Assembly: GCA_010672165.1 (NCBI GenBank)
Contig: JAAHHN010000052.1
Location: 1-34,642 of the forward strand
Reading direction: 5' to 3'
DNA length: 34,642 bases
Source: Spirulina sp. SIO3F2
GTDB taxonomy: Bacteria > Cyanobacteriota > Cyanobacteriia > Cyanobacteriales > Spirulinaceae
Part shown: piece after piece, positions 1 to 8,183 of the stretch
How the letters are laid out: every line of letters begins with the position of its first letter
Numbering within the stretch: the first letter of the stretch is position 1
Program-made: the position numbers and the translations under genes
The notes under the pieces: generated by a model
The model's database searches: none
What the model saw: only the letters and a program-made list of their open reading frames with translations
What the model was told of the DNA's origin: nothing

Positions 1-1
1 A

Positions 2-286
2 CGGTCATCACCGACACCCGATCCCAACTCCACCTTCTTTATTCCAGAAGTGGATGGTGTTTTAGTCTGGCGGGTGCTGCCGAATACACCAGCGGCGGCT
101 GGTGGCCTCCGTCGAGGTGATGTCATTATTGCTATCAACGACAAGTCTGTTACCAGCGGCTTGGAAATCCAAAATATCGTTGAAGAGAGCGGTGTGGGTA
201 ATCGCCTGAAACTCAAAGTCTTGCGAAACCGAGAAACCCTCACAATTACGGTGCGAACTGCCCAACTGAGCAATCAAGAGCGCTAG
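2..286 (+). CDS. HhoA/HtrA-type serine protease, C-terminal PDZ end (partial)
   Basis: Only the last 94 codons are in the window; the reading frame is open from base 2. The translation runs through a PDZ domain: GVLVWRVLPNTPAAAGGLRRGD, shortened here to the core LPNTPAAAGGLRRGD, then GDVIIAINDK and a closing beta strand ending QLSNQER. In cyanobacterial trypsin-like HtrA/HhoA/HhoB proteases this PDZ follows the catalytic domain and binds unfolded or exposed C termini of substrates in the periplasm or thylakoid lumen. The catalytic His-Asp-Ser part lies outside the window and could not be checked. The gene is followed by a good rho-independent terminator, so it appears to end a transcription unit. 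The choice among HhoA, HhoB and HtrA is not possible from this piece. Confidence 0.85.
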   Translation, partial: RSSPTPDPNSTFFIPEVDGVLVWRVLPNTPAAAGGLRRGDVIIAINDKSVTSGLEIQNIVEESGVGNRLKLKVLRNRETLTITVRTAQLSNQER

Positions 287-315
287 ATTAACAACACTTC
301 CAATTTCCAATCAAG

Positions 316-364
316 GACGTACTCTGTCATGACCCCATCCAGGTCGCTATAGGGTACGTCTTTT
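316..364 (+). terminator. Rho-independent terminator after the HtrA-type protease
   Basis: A 7-bp perfect stem GACGTAC (316-322) / GTACGTC (354-360) is followed directly by TTTT (361-364). A smaller inner stem GACC/GGTC sits in the loop. It lies 30 bp past the protease stop codon. Confidence 0.65.
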
Positions 365-505
365 ATTAAGAAACATAGACGCTTTATGCTGTTTTACTGC
401 AACCGTGTCTTACCACTGAACGGTCTACTCTGGTTGATTCTATGATGAGCGGTACGGCTTACAGCGTGACCTTTATCTCATCACTCCCTAACGCTCAACA
501 ACAAT

Positions 506-1501
506 ATGCTTGTTTCACACCCCAATCTTCAGGACTTCAAAACCGCATTTGCCCAATATGACAGGGACGAGAGTGGTGAAATTGATGCGGCTGAACTCGG
601 CCAAGTTTTGCAAAATTTGGGTGAGACGCCCAGCGAAGCGAGTCTGATTCAAATGATTGATGCAGTGGACAAAAATGAGAACGGCAAACTGGAGTTTGGC
701 GAATTCCTGAATTTGATGGCTCCAGAGCTTTTTGCCCATCGCAGTGCTAGCCCTCAAGTGTTCAAAACTGCCTTCATCAAATACGACAAAGACGAGAGTG
801 GTGAGATTGATGTAGCTGAACTCGGCCAAGTCTTGCGTGATTTAGGTGAAGTGCCCAGTGAGGCCGACCTCAACGAAATGATTGATTCGGTGGACATGAA
901 TGAGAATGGCAAGCTGGAGTTTGGTGAGTTTCTCCATTTGATGACGCCGGATCTCTTTGTGGATTATGGCGAGAGCTATGAGAATTTCAAAGATGCCTTT
1001 ATTCAATATGACAAGGATGAGAGCGGTGAAATTGATATAGCTGAGCTGGGGCAAGTCTTGCTCGATTTAGGCGAACAGCCCACAGAGGAAGAGTTGGCCG
1101 CCATGATTGATGCAGTGGACACAAACGAGAACGGCAAGCTGGAGTTTGGCGAATTCCTGAATTTGATGGCTCCGGAATTCTTTGCCCATCGGGGTGTTGA
1201 GCACCAGGAGTTCAAAGCTGCTTTTGTTAAATATGACAAAGACGAAAGTGGTGAAATTAACGTGACTGAGCTGGGGCAAGTTTTACGGAGTTTGGGTGAA
1301 AAGCCCAGCGCAGCAGAGTTGACTGCGATGATTAAGTCAGTGGACAAGAATAAGAACGGCAAACTGGAGTTTGATGAGTTCCTGAAGTTAATGATTGTGG
1401 ACTTGCCCGAGGCGGAGGATGTTGAGGCTGAGGAAAAACCGCGATCGCTGAGTTTATTAGCAAGGATACGGCGTAAGATTAAGCGTTTGTTGGGGGGCTG
1501 A
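506..1501 (+). CDS. Protein with eight EF-hands and a basic amphipathic tail
   Basis: The 331-residue protein consists of four tandem 75-residue units, each an EF-hand pair like a calmodulin lobe. The 12-residue loops start at residues 19, 55, 94, 130, 169, 205, 244 and 280. All eight keep the canonical D-x-D/N-x-S/N-G-x-I/L-x3-E pattern, so all should bind calcium. Odd loops are of the type DKDESGEIDVAE and even ones DKNENGKLEFGE. No signal peptide is seen, so it is probably cytosolic. After an acidic linker (about 299-310) the protein ends in a basic amphipathic segment, RSLSLLARIRRKIKRLLGG (313-331). That segment resembles calmodulin targets or membrane-binding helices. No strong Shine-Dalgarno sequence precedes the ATG. 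Role unknown; a calcium buffer or sensor is the natural inference. Confidence 0.88.
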   Translation: MLVSHPNLQDFKTAFAQYDRDESGEIDAAELGQVLQNLGETPSEASLIQMIDAVDKNENGKLEFGEFLNLMAPELFAHRSASPQVFKTAFIKYDKDESGEIDVAELGQVLRDLGEVPSEADLNEMIDSVDMNENGKLEFGEFLHLMTPDLFVDYGESYENFKDAFIQYDKDESGEIDIAELGQVLLDLGEQPTEEELAAMIDAVDTNENGKLEFGEFLNLMAPEFFAHRGVEHQEFKAAFVKYDKDESGEINVTELGQVLRSLGEKPSAAELTAMIKSVDKNKNGKLEFDEFLKLMIVDLPEAEDVEAEEKPRSLSLLARIRRKIKRLLGG

Positions 1502-1662
1502 ATTGTTAATGATTTAGTAGGATTCGCTTGCCTGCTCCTATCATTCTTCGGATTGCTTGAAAGCACCATTAATAGCAGACTGAATCGAATCCCTCGGGTT
1601 TACAGATTTTAAATTCCTGTTTTAAGCGCTAGTCCTACGCGATGCCTTGAAACTTTGAACCT

Positions 1663-2370
1663 TCACTGTCTCCGTGCTTCCAACGTTCCCGGACGATCGC
1701 CCGGTTCCGCAAAACGGGAATAACAGGGCAATTGTCCGCCCGCGAACACCACCATATCGTTAAAGTCGCCATCACTGGGTTCGGTTTCAAGTTCCCCGGC
1801 TGTCACTCGGCCTTCGCCTTGATCTTCCCAGGCGATCGCCAACCCCTGACCATCATCCAATGCTCCGGCAAAGCGAGTATTTTGGACATTCACCGAGGTC
1901 AGGGTGGTGATGTAGCGCTCCTCAGCAGGGGTGTAAATATCCATGTAGAACACATGGGGCACATTGGCTTTAAAGAGATATTCCACAATCACCGTACCTT
2001 GACCTTGGGCGGCGCGATCGCGCACGGCAACAACCTGAGCACCATTGCCACTGACGCCCTGGAGCGTACCGCCATTAACCGTGCCCATATATTGAGTTAG
2101 GCCGGGTAAGCCAAAATCATCATAGGGTTTACGCTCGATAAAGAGTGGGGTTTTGACGGCAGTGGTGTCAGGGTTGGCAATGACACCAAACTCAGCGCGG
2201 TTCGCCCCTTGGCTCGTGGCGACTTCAAATTCCACAATTGTGTCTTCATCAAACCGGATCACTTGGGAGTCAAAACGGTCTTGGGCAGGGGCAGGTGTTG
2301 GCGTCAGACCTAAGGGAATAAGGCTCAGAAAAATTGTGGCGATTGTATTGATCTTTTTCATTGTCTTCAC
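1663..2370 (-). CDS. Exported protein with a DUF4114-like C-terminal motif
   Basis: This 235-residue protein has a clear Sec signal peptide (basic MKTMKK, hydrophobic core, cleavage near APAQ|DRF at about residue 30). The rest is beta-rich with few cysteines. Near the C terminus it reads AIAWEDQGEG...DGDFNDMVVFAGG. The D-x-DFND-hV pattern is the signature of DUF4114, a calcium-binding-like beta domain common in extracellular cyanobacterial proteins. The start lies 7 bp after the stop of the gene encoded just upstream (2378-2779), so the two form a two-gene unit of exported proteins. Function unknown; it does not carry a PEP-CTERM tail. Confidence 0.8.
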   Translation of the reverse strand: MKTMKKINTIATIFLSLIPLGLTPTPAPAQDRFDSQVIRFDEDTIVEFEVATSQGANRAEFGVIANPDTTAVKTPLFIERKPYDDFGLPGLTQYMGTVNGGTLQGVSGNGAQVVAVRDRAAQGQGTVIVEYLFKANVPHVFYMDIYTPAEERYITTLTSVNVQNTRFAGALDDGQGLAIAWEDQGEGRVTAGELETEPSDGDFNDMVVFAGGQLPCYSRFAEPGDRPGTLEARRQ

Positions 2371-2377
2371 TCTAGCA

Positions 2378-2779
2378 TTACCACGTTAATAAATCAGGGT
2401 CAGCATATTTGGCTTCGAGGTCTACCACCGCCTGACGGTAGCGATCGCGCTCTAACCGCAGCTCCTCAAGCGCTTCACAGGCAGGGGGCAGGGCTTGGGT
2501 CGTATTGGGCGAATCCGGGCGGGCATAGCGGCGGGGTTTGTCTGCGTCTTCAGCAAGGGCAGTGGTGCAGTCATCGTAAGCCGCATCCGCCTGCTCGTTG
2601 AAGGCGGTAATTTCAGCCAGCAACGCTTCAATTTCTGGGGCATCGATTTCAAACAGTGGCGGAATATTGTTCCAGACGTTAACGCCGGTGACATCTGTTT
2701 GGCTGACCTGTTGGGCAAAGGCTGCTGGGGCGATGCCGATCAGGAAAAATCCGGTGAGGAATTCGAGGGAATGTTTCAT
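2378..2779 (-). CDS. Small exported protein of unknown function
   Basis: The 133-residue product begins MKHSLEFLTGFFLIGIAPAAFA, a typical Sec signal peptide with an AFA|QQ cleavage site near residue 22. The mature part is acidic and predicted helical, with two cysteines (DDCTTAL and PPACEALEEL) that could pair outside the cytoplasm. A charged helix (EELRLERDRYRQAVVDLEAKYAD) closes the protein. It is the first gene of a tight pair with the DUF4114-like gene at 1663-2370, which suggests co-secretion or a complex. I do not recognise the family. Confidence 0.75.
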   Translation of the reverse strand: MKHSLEFLTGFFLIGIAPAAFAQQVSQTDVTGVNVWNNIPPLFEIDAPEIEALLAEITAFNEQADAAYDDCTTALAEDADKPRRYARPDSPNTTQALPPACEALEELRLERDRYRQAVVDLEAKYADPDLLTW

Positions 2780-2840
2780 GGTTTGAGTTCAAAGTTCGCA
2801 GTTTTCAGGTTGTGCTTTTGTGTTCCCCAGATCTTTAATC

Positions 2841-2985
2841 CCCCCTTCCCCCCTTAGAAAAGGGGGGGCGCCGCAAGCGGCTGGGACAATTTTTGGAGAG
2901 AGGAATAGCAGAGCGCTCTAGCCCCCCCTTACCCTAGACGCTTAGCGGCTTCCCGCAGGGTAGGGGGTCGGCGTAGCCGGAGGGA
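2841..2985. repeat. Interspersed palindromic repeat cluster between two minus-strand genes
   Basis: Three hairpins crowd this spacer. They are CCCCCCTT (848-855 of the 2-kb block, i.e. 2848-2855) with AAGGGGGG (2860-2867); GCCGC/GCGGC around 2870-2880; and CCCCTTACCCT (2925-2935) with AGGGTAGGGG (2957-2966). The core around 2937-2966 (TTAGCGGCTTCCCGCAGGG) resembles dispersed intergenic repeats seen in many cyanobacteria. It may also terminate the barrel gene at 2996-4612, whose stop codon adjoins it. Confidence 0.6.
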
Positions 2986-2995
2986 TTCCGTTCGC

Positions 2996-4612
2996 CTAAA
3001 ACCGAAACGCCGTCCCCACGCCCAATACAAAGCGAGTCGATCGCCCATTGGTCGTGATTAAATCCCGCACGGCAGGGGTGATCGTCAGAGGCACATGCTT
3101 GAACGGCGCGATCGAGAGACCCAAACCCACATCCTGGCCTGTCCATTCCGCGATCAAACTCACAGGCCGTGCCACCCGCAGCGCCATATTGCCAAAGACA
3201 TTGACGTTGTTATCCCCAACCTTTGCCGCACCGTTGGAACGAAACTGGTTGTCGCCCACACCCGCGGTGATCGAGAGACGACTGAGGGGATCATCCAACG
3301 AGGGACTCAGGCGCACCACTTTGGTGACCACGCCATATTTAGAATGCTCAAAGTCATTGCGGCCAATGTTAAGCAGACCGTTCCAGCCTCCGGCCACCGC
3401 CCAATCATTCTTTAAACGACGATGAACTTTGACGTTGAATCCCCCCTCACCAAAAGCATTATTGTTCGCCAGAGCATAGGAGAGTTCCACGCCTACCGAT
3501 TTATTCGCATTGCCTAAACCGACCCCCAAACCGCCGTTAAAGGTTGAACCACTGGCATCAGGGCGAACAGCAGATTGGTAATTGGTGCTCACAAAGGCAG
3601 TATTACGATCAGCGCCATAGCCGACGGGGATGTAGATGCTCAAAGCAGGCGAAGACATATATTTGCGGGCTTTGGGCGCAGCAACAGGTTCAATGGCTTC
3701 TGGCTCATAGCAAGGATTGGTCAGGGGGTGTTGGGCGATCGCAGCGGCGGGTTCACCAATCAACAGTTTGGGATGTAGCTTGGCTTGGCAAGTGGTTTGT
3801 TCAGTAACAGGTTGACCTGCATGTGACTGAACCGCACCTATTGGGTCGGTTTCAGCGTCGGCAAATTCGATCCAATCTGGTTCTGTGTTGCTGGGCTGGG
3901 CTGCCACGATTGCAGGTTCAGCAAATTCTGGTTGGTGGGAAGGAATAGTAGGAGTAATGTTTGAAGAGGGCTGGGGCGGATGCAAAGATTGTTCGGATGC
4001 CACCACAGAGTCAGTCGTCGTAACAGTTAAGTTAACGAAATCGGGCACAATGACCGATTGGATAGTTTCAGCTTGAATTGTCTGGGGCTGAAGCGTTTCA
4101 GGGGCTGACAAAGCCCCAGCCTTAGTCTGAACAGCAGGCAGTGGTTGAATCGTGTGCACAGGTTGCGGCCGAGTCACTTCCACTGTGGGTTCAACGATCG
4201 CTTCAGGGTGCGTTGATTCTGAGGGGGGGGATGCAACAGTCGGTTCAATGTCTGCTTCAGGTATTGTTGGCTCTGAAACTAAGCCTGCCAGTGCAGGCTC
4301 AATGATCGCCGATTCAGTGGCTGCTGCTAGTGGGGTGAGTTTGGATGTTGGCGATTCAATCACCGATTCGGCCACGACAGCTTCAACGCTTGCTTCAAGC
4401 GGGGTGAATTCTGGCGATGGGCTGGAGGGAATCGGTACGATCGCTACAGATGCTGTCGCAACCGTGATGGGGGTTGTGGCTTGGCTATCAACACCGCCGT
4501 CACTGCTATCAAGCTCAGCTTCGGGAGAGGGTGAATGTTCATTGGCGCGGGCGGCGGAAGCGATCGCCAACAGCGGTAGCAGGGTGGAGACAGTCAGGTT
4601 AGAAACGCGCAT
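2996..4612 (-). CDS. Outer-membrane beta-barrel protein with a long Pro/Glu/Ala-rich linker
   Basis: With the ATG at 4612 (the longer frame begins with TTG) the protein has 538 residues. A signal peptide (MRVSNLTVSTLLPLLAIASAARA) is followed by about 285 residues of low-complexity sequence rich in Pro, Glu, Ala, Ser and Thr. This linker has degenerate repeats built on motifs such as SPSPEFTPLEA and SPTSKLTPLAA. The last 215 residues, from about SSPALSIYIPVGYGADR, alternate polar and hydrophobic residues with Gly/Asn turns. They end in VGVGTAFRF, whose terminal Phe is the usual BAM recognition signal of outer-membrane barrels. The linker could span the periplasm and peptidoglycan. Function unknown; porin-like or structural roles are possible. 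Confidence 0.8.
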   Translation of the reverse strand: MRVSNLTVSTLLPLLAIASAARANEHSPSPEAELDSSDGGVDSQATTPITVATASVAIVPIPSSPSPEFTPLEASVEAVVAESVIESPTSKLTPLAAATESAIIEPALAGLVSEPTIPEADIEPTVASPPSESTHPEAIVEPTVEVTRPQPVHTIQPLPAVQTKAGALSAPETLQPQTIQAETIQSVIVPDFVNLTVTTTDSVVASEQSLHPPQPSSNITPTIPSHQPEFAEPAIVAAQPSNTEPDWIEFADAETDPIGAVQSHAGQPVTEQTTCQAKLHPKLLIGEPAAAIAQHPLTNPCYEPEAIEPVAAPKARKYMSSPALSIYIPVGYGADRNTAFVSTNYQSAVRPDASGSTFNGGLGVGLGNANKSVGVELSYALANNNAFGEGGFNVKVHRRLKNDWAVAGGWNGLLNIGRNDFEHSKYGVVTKVVRLSPSLDDPLSRLSITAGVGDNQFRSNGAAKVGDNNVNVFGNMALRVARPVSLIAEWTGQDVGLGLSIAPFKHVPLTITPAVRDLITTNGRSTRFVLGVGTAFRF

Positions 4613-4813
4613 TTTCCTCACACAATATTGCAAACGACATTACGAAGGGGCTAGCGGTAGAGGCAGGCGTTGCGGGTACGCAAAATTCACGCTTGATGAG
4701 TATCTCCTACATACAAGGGGACTGGGCAGTATCCGGACAACGGGTCAAACCCATCTCGCCAGCCCGACCAGTAAAATCAAAAATAAGACTGTTTACGATC
4801 GCTGATTCTGCCT

Positions 4814-6373
4814 GTGCTTGAGGCGCAAGTCCATTCATCACTACTCGGGTTTTTACGCACCCAACCGCAGCCAACTTGGCCCCATCATTTGACCTTGGCT
4901 CGGCTGGTGGCGCGATCGCTACGTTTAGGGCGCTCGGCAATGATTCAAACGGCAGCCTTGCCCAGCACCTATCGTCTGAGCTACCTAGCCGCCTTGCTCC
5001 TTTGTTCTCAAGCGGTGGTGGTAGTTATGCCGCAAGTGCAGCAAATTGGGTTTTTAAAACATTTGCAACAGTTACAAACCTATTTCAGCACTCAAAAACG
5101 GGTTCAGTCGATCCGTGATGCTTCGTCTGATCAGCAAGTTGCTGATATCGTTCTGGCTACACCTCAGCACTGGTTAAGCGATCGCCTTGGCCGCCAGACC
5201 CAATTTCCTCAGGGAGTCCCAACCCTGATTGATGGTGTTGATGATCTTGAAACCTGGGCACGGGCAATGCTCACCCAAACAATCCGGCCATCTGACTGGG
5301 CTAGCCTGATGGAGGCTATACCCACGCTCACAGAACCCGTTGAACAGATCTGTCTAAGCCTGAACCAATCTTTGCGCGATCGACCGATTAATCCCTATGG
5401 CAACTATCGTCTCGAACCTGAATTCCATACCGCTATTGATCAGTTACTGACCCAACTTCAATCATCTGAAGAAGCATTACCATCACCTTGGCCCCAGTTT
5501 TGCCAGCAATGGCGTCACAACCCATCTTTGCGCTGGGCAACATTGATGACAGACTCACCAACACATCAAGGGCAATTACATGTTGCCCCCCTTGACCTTG
5601 CTCCAGCCCTAACGTCTCTTTGGCAACAGCAACCCACCGTTTTGATTGGGCGCTTTTTGGGGATTGAACGGCAGGGGGGAGAGTTTTGGCGCGATCGTCT
5701 TGGCTTGGGCGAACTGACCACGATTAAGTTTGCGCCCCAACCCCAACAGGATCTGATTCAGCTTTACGTCCCCGAACGATTGCCGTTCCCGAATAGTCCG
5801 GCTTTTCAGGGGCGACTGCTCACCCAAATTCTGCGATTGTGCCGAGGGGGGATGCTCGGCCAACGCCACGGCCGCCATCGCCCACCGGAATGGATTAGCC
5901 CGCTTAAGCGTCCGGTGGTGATTATTGTGGAAGATACGCCGCTCCGTCGCCAGGTGAGCACGGCGTTAGCGGCGGAGTTTGGTTCAGTGGTACAGCTTGA
6001 AGTCCCCCATCTTGAACCCGAGAGCATTTTGGTGAGTGGCTGGGACTTTTGGCAAGCGCATCAGGACGAGCTGCCGCCGCCCCAATTGCTGATTATTGCC
6101 ACGCTCCCGATTCCTTCGATGGAAAATCCGCTGGTGGCTGCCCAGGTGCAGCAGCGCAAGCAACAACGTCAAGACTGGTTTCAAACTTATCTGCTGCCTG
6201 TAGCATTGCAACGTCTGCAACGGGCGGTGCTCCCGGTGCGCGATCGCCAAGGGGTGGTGGCGCTGCTGGATAACCGCGTCAACCACCGCAGTTACGGGGC
6301 GCATATTTTCCAGGCTCTCGAACCGTATGCTCGGATCAATTACATTGATTTTCAGAGTCTGGAGAGGGTTTAG
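4814..6373 (+). CDS. DinG/XPD-like helicase-fold protein with degenerate ATPase motifs
   Basis: The 519-residue product starts at a GTG. It resembles a cyanobacterial DinG-like family in its N-terminal TWPHHLTLARLVARSLRLGRSA, shortened here to PHHLTLARLVARSLRLGRSA, and in its C-terminal helicase-type lobe (about 355-510). The region that should be Walker A reads IQTAALPSTYRLSYL, with no GK(S/T), and no DEAH box is visible. The final lobe keeps the layout of DinG motif VI, LQRLQRAVLPVRDRQGVVALLDNR followed by YGAHIFQAL. In DinG this region reads roughly QGxGRLIR...D.G.vvllD.R...YG. It therefore looks like an inactivated helicase fold acting by binding DNA or a partner, though degeneracy could also reflect a diverged active enzyme. 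It is transcribed away from the barrel gene. Confidence 0.7.
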   Translation: MLEAQVHSSLLGFLRTQPQPTWPHHLTLARLVARSLRLGRSAMIQTAALPSTYRLSYLAALLLCSQAVVVVMPQVQQIGFLKHLQQLQTYFSTQKRVQSIRDASSDQQVADIVLATPQHWLSDRLGRQTQFPQGVPTLIDGVDDLETWARAMLTQTIRPSDWASLMEAIPTLTEPVEQICLSLNQSLRDRPINPYGNYRLEPEFHTAIDQLLTQLQSSEEALPSPWPQFCQQWRHNPSLRWATLMTDSPTHQGQLHVAPLDLAPALTSLWQQQPTVLIGRFLGIERQGGEFWRDRLGLGELTTIKFAPQPQQDLIQLYVPERLPFPNSPAFQGRLLTQILRLCRGGMLGQRHGRHRPPEWISPLKRPVVIIVEDTPLRRQVSTALAAEFGSVVQLEVPHLEPESILVSGWDFWQAHQDELPPPQLLIIATLPIPSMENPLVAAQVQQRKQQRQDWFQTYLLPVALQRLQRAVLPVRDRQGVVALLDNRVNHRSYGAHIFQALEPYARINYIDFQSLERV

Positions 6374-6456
6374 AATTTACTACTAGATTGGCTATTTTAG
6401 GGGAGTGCAATCGTTACAATAGAACTAAAGATTGCAGCCGTTGCAGCATCAAATCC

Positions 6457-6879
6457 ATGACTTCTGTTGCCATTCTCCCTATCACTAACCCTGATGGCCA
6501 GACTGCCTACCAAGCTATTTCCGGTGACCGCTACGCTATCGGTAAAACGGCTGGGGAAGCTCTTGATGCCCTCAACGATCAACTTCCTGACCTCAGTTGT
6601 GCCCCCTTGATGTTGTTTCAAAGCTTTCAGGGCGATCGCTTCTTCAACGCGACCCAGAAACACTGCTTGGCTGAATTGATGCAGCAGTGGCGCAATGCCC
6701 GTGACCAAAGTCAGGCTCTAGAAATGCAACAACAAAGAGAAGAAAAACGCTTGGCTAGGCATTTACATCAGCATGGTGCTGTTCATATTTCTCAACTTTT
6801 TGATAACAATGAAATTCAGTGTTTCAAGCATATTGTTGAGCAGAATATCCAAGTCACTCCCCAAGCCATGATTTTTTGA
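6457..6879 (+). CDS. Conserved short cyanobacterial protein of unknown function
   Basis: The ATG at 6457 gives 140 residues; the frame is open upstream to a TTG at 6388, but that extension is Cys-rich and unlikely to be coding. The N-terminal 60 residues (MTSVAILPITNPDGQTAYQA, then GDRYAIGKTAGEALDAL) form an alpha/beta segment, followed by a charged helix QALEMQQQREEKRLARHLHQ. I know this layout only as a hypothetical family of cyanobacteria. The same frame continues after the TGA for 40 codons (6880-6999) as ERAIEELIPLELNLQGLSEG and beyond, which could be a former C-terminal extension. The gene sits 83 bp after the DinG-like gene on the same strand. Confidence 0.6.
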   Translation: MTSVAILPITNPDGQTAYQAISGDRYAIGKTAGEALDALNDQLPDLSCAPLMLFQSFQGDRFFNATQKHCLAELMQQWRNARDQSQALEMQQQREEKRLARHLHQHGAVHISQLFDNNEIQCFKHIVEQNIQVTPQAMIF

Positions 6880-7046
6880 TGTCGACTAGTGGAGAGGGCT
6901 ATCGAGGAGTTAATACCTTTGGAACTCAACTTACAAGGTTTGTCTGAAGGAGAACCTCTAGTGAATTCACATCGGTGTCAACTAATGCAATCTAAATAAC
7001 ACCTCACTCTAGAATACAAAAAAACACTCGATAATATAAAGATATA

Positions 7047-7559
7047 ATGGTAAGCCAGCAAGCTGAGAGACCTGAACTAATTAAAAAGATCTTACATCAA
7101 GTTCGTCAACCAGAAAAAATCTTGGTGAAGTCAGCTCAATATAACCAAGTTAGCCGGTCTTTGACCTCACAGATTCTTTGTCCCCAAAATACTTTATTTC
7201 CAAATAATCAACTCACTGAGGTGACAGGTAGTCAAATTTTAGATACTGTATCTCAGGTAGGCTATATATTTATTGGCAACTTAATTATTCAGGACTTGAG
7301 TTTTGGTTTTTTACAATTTGAAGACTATTTACTTAAGCTAAACTCTCATAAAGTCAATTTGGTTGATCTACAAATATCTTTCTTAAGACCAATCTTACAT
7401 CAGCATACATTTCAAGTTGAATTTAAGTTGAGCAAAAACCCTGTCCAGAAAAAGAGTCATTGTCTAATCCCATTTGAGTTTGTGGCATTTCAAGAAAACA
7501 GTCGCCATGTTCGGAAGAAGGTTTTTACAGGCTCACTCGTTGCATGCTATCGATTTTAG
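7047..7559 (+). CDS. Hotdog-like (FcoT-type?) small protein, tentative
   Basis: The 170-residue product is encoded in DNA visibly richer in A+T than its neighbours. A central predicted helix after a Leu-rich turn (TEVTGSQILDTVSQVGYIFI) is followed by strands VDLQISFLRPILHQHTFQVE and CLIPFEFVAFQE. This order resembles single hotdog domains such as the FcoT-type acyl thioesterases, but no catalytic residues can be assigned with confidence. The gene precedes the DUF6817-like gene at 7588 by 28 bp, in the same direction, so they are probably cotranscribed. Families of both kinds often occur near secondary-metabolite genes, but none is seen here. No Shine-Dalgarno sequence is evident; TATAAT overlaps the start region. 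Confidence 0.5.
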   Translation: MVSQQAERPELIKKILHQVRQPEKILVKSAQYNQVSRSLTSQILCPQNTLFPNNQLTEVTGSQILDTVSQVGYIFIGNLIIQDLSFGFLQFEDYLLKLNSHKVNLVDLQISFLRPILHQHTFQVEFKLSKNPVQKKSHCLIPFEFVAFQENSRHVRKKVFTGSLVACYRF

Positions 7560-7587
7560 ATAGTTGTTATTTATAAGAAACAAGCTT

Positions 7588-8130
7588 ATGTTGCCCCAAA
7601 AATACCTTAACTTGCTCGATGAGCTAGATACAGATTCTCAGCAACATTCTCTGGGAACGTTGAGAGAACACCTGTTAGGAACTTATCAGCTTTTAATTGA
7701 ATGGGGGAACCCAGAATATCTAGCACTAGGTGGGCTATTCCATAGCATTTACGGAACACAAAAATTTTCAGTTCAATCGATTAGTCTCGATCAGCGCCCT
7801 TACGTTGCAAGAATTATTGGCGAAGAGGCTGAAAACTTGGCATATTTATTTGGTGTAACAGAACGCCAAGGTTTTCTCTACGAAGCAGGGAAACAAGAAC
7901 CTAGATTGTGGAATTTTATTGATCATCAATTAATTCCCACAACCTTAAAAACGATCAAAGACCTTATCGAAATTGAAGTTGCTAATGCTGTTGACCAGCA
8001 AGCACTCTGTGTGGCAGCAAATCCTCAAATGATTGCCCATTGCCAACACGTATTAGCCAGAGGAGCTTATTATATGTCCTCAGATGCTAGGACTGCTCTA
8101 GCTCAGATGATTGAAGAAACTCAAGTTTAA
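7588..8130 (+). CDS. DUF6817-like protein
   Basis: From the ATG at 7588 the protein has 180 residues (a TTG 24 bp upstream gives a less likely start). The core reads TLREHLLGTYQLLIEWGNPEYLALGGLFHSIYGTQ (in part LREHLLGTYQLLIEWGNPEY) and then GEEAENLAYLFGVTERQGF. The motif HLxGTYxLLxxWGNPxYxxLxGLFHSIYGT is typical of DUF6817, an all-helical domain with conserved His residues (EHL, LFHS) that suggest an HD-like metal site. The C-terminal 60 residues are helical. It follows the hotdog-like gene and shares its AT-rich composition, so the pair may have arrived together by transfer. Biochemical function unknown. Confidence 0.7.
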   Translation: MLPQKYLNLLDELDTDSQQHSLGTLREHLLGTYQLLIEWGNPEYLALGGLFHSIYGTQKFSVQSISLDQRPYVARIIGEEAENLAYLFGVTERQGFLYEAGKQEPRLWNFIDHQLIPTTLKTIKDLIEIEVANAVDQQALCVAANPQMIAHCQHVLARGAYYMSSDARTALAQMIEETQV

Positions 8131-8183
8131 TGACCTCTACCCTTATTAAGGTGTGCAACGCTTTTTAGCCAACACAATCGCCC

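Noticed and set aside
1003-1569. 188-codon minus-strand frame opposite the EF-hand gene
   Set aside because: It mirrors the tandem repeats of the EF-hand gene and has no independent coding signature.
4152-4805. 217-codon plus-strand frame opposite the barrel gene linker
   Set aside because: It is the antisense of the low-complexity Pro/Glu/Ala linker, so open by composition.
6388-6456. Longer start (TTG) for the 140-residue gene
   Set aside because: The extension is Cys-rich, with no ribosome site, and an ATG at 6457 begins the conserved sequence.
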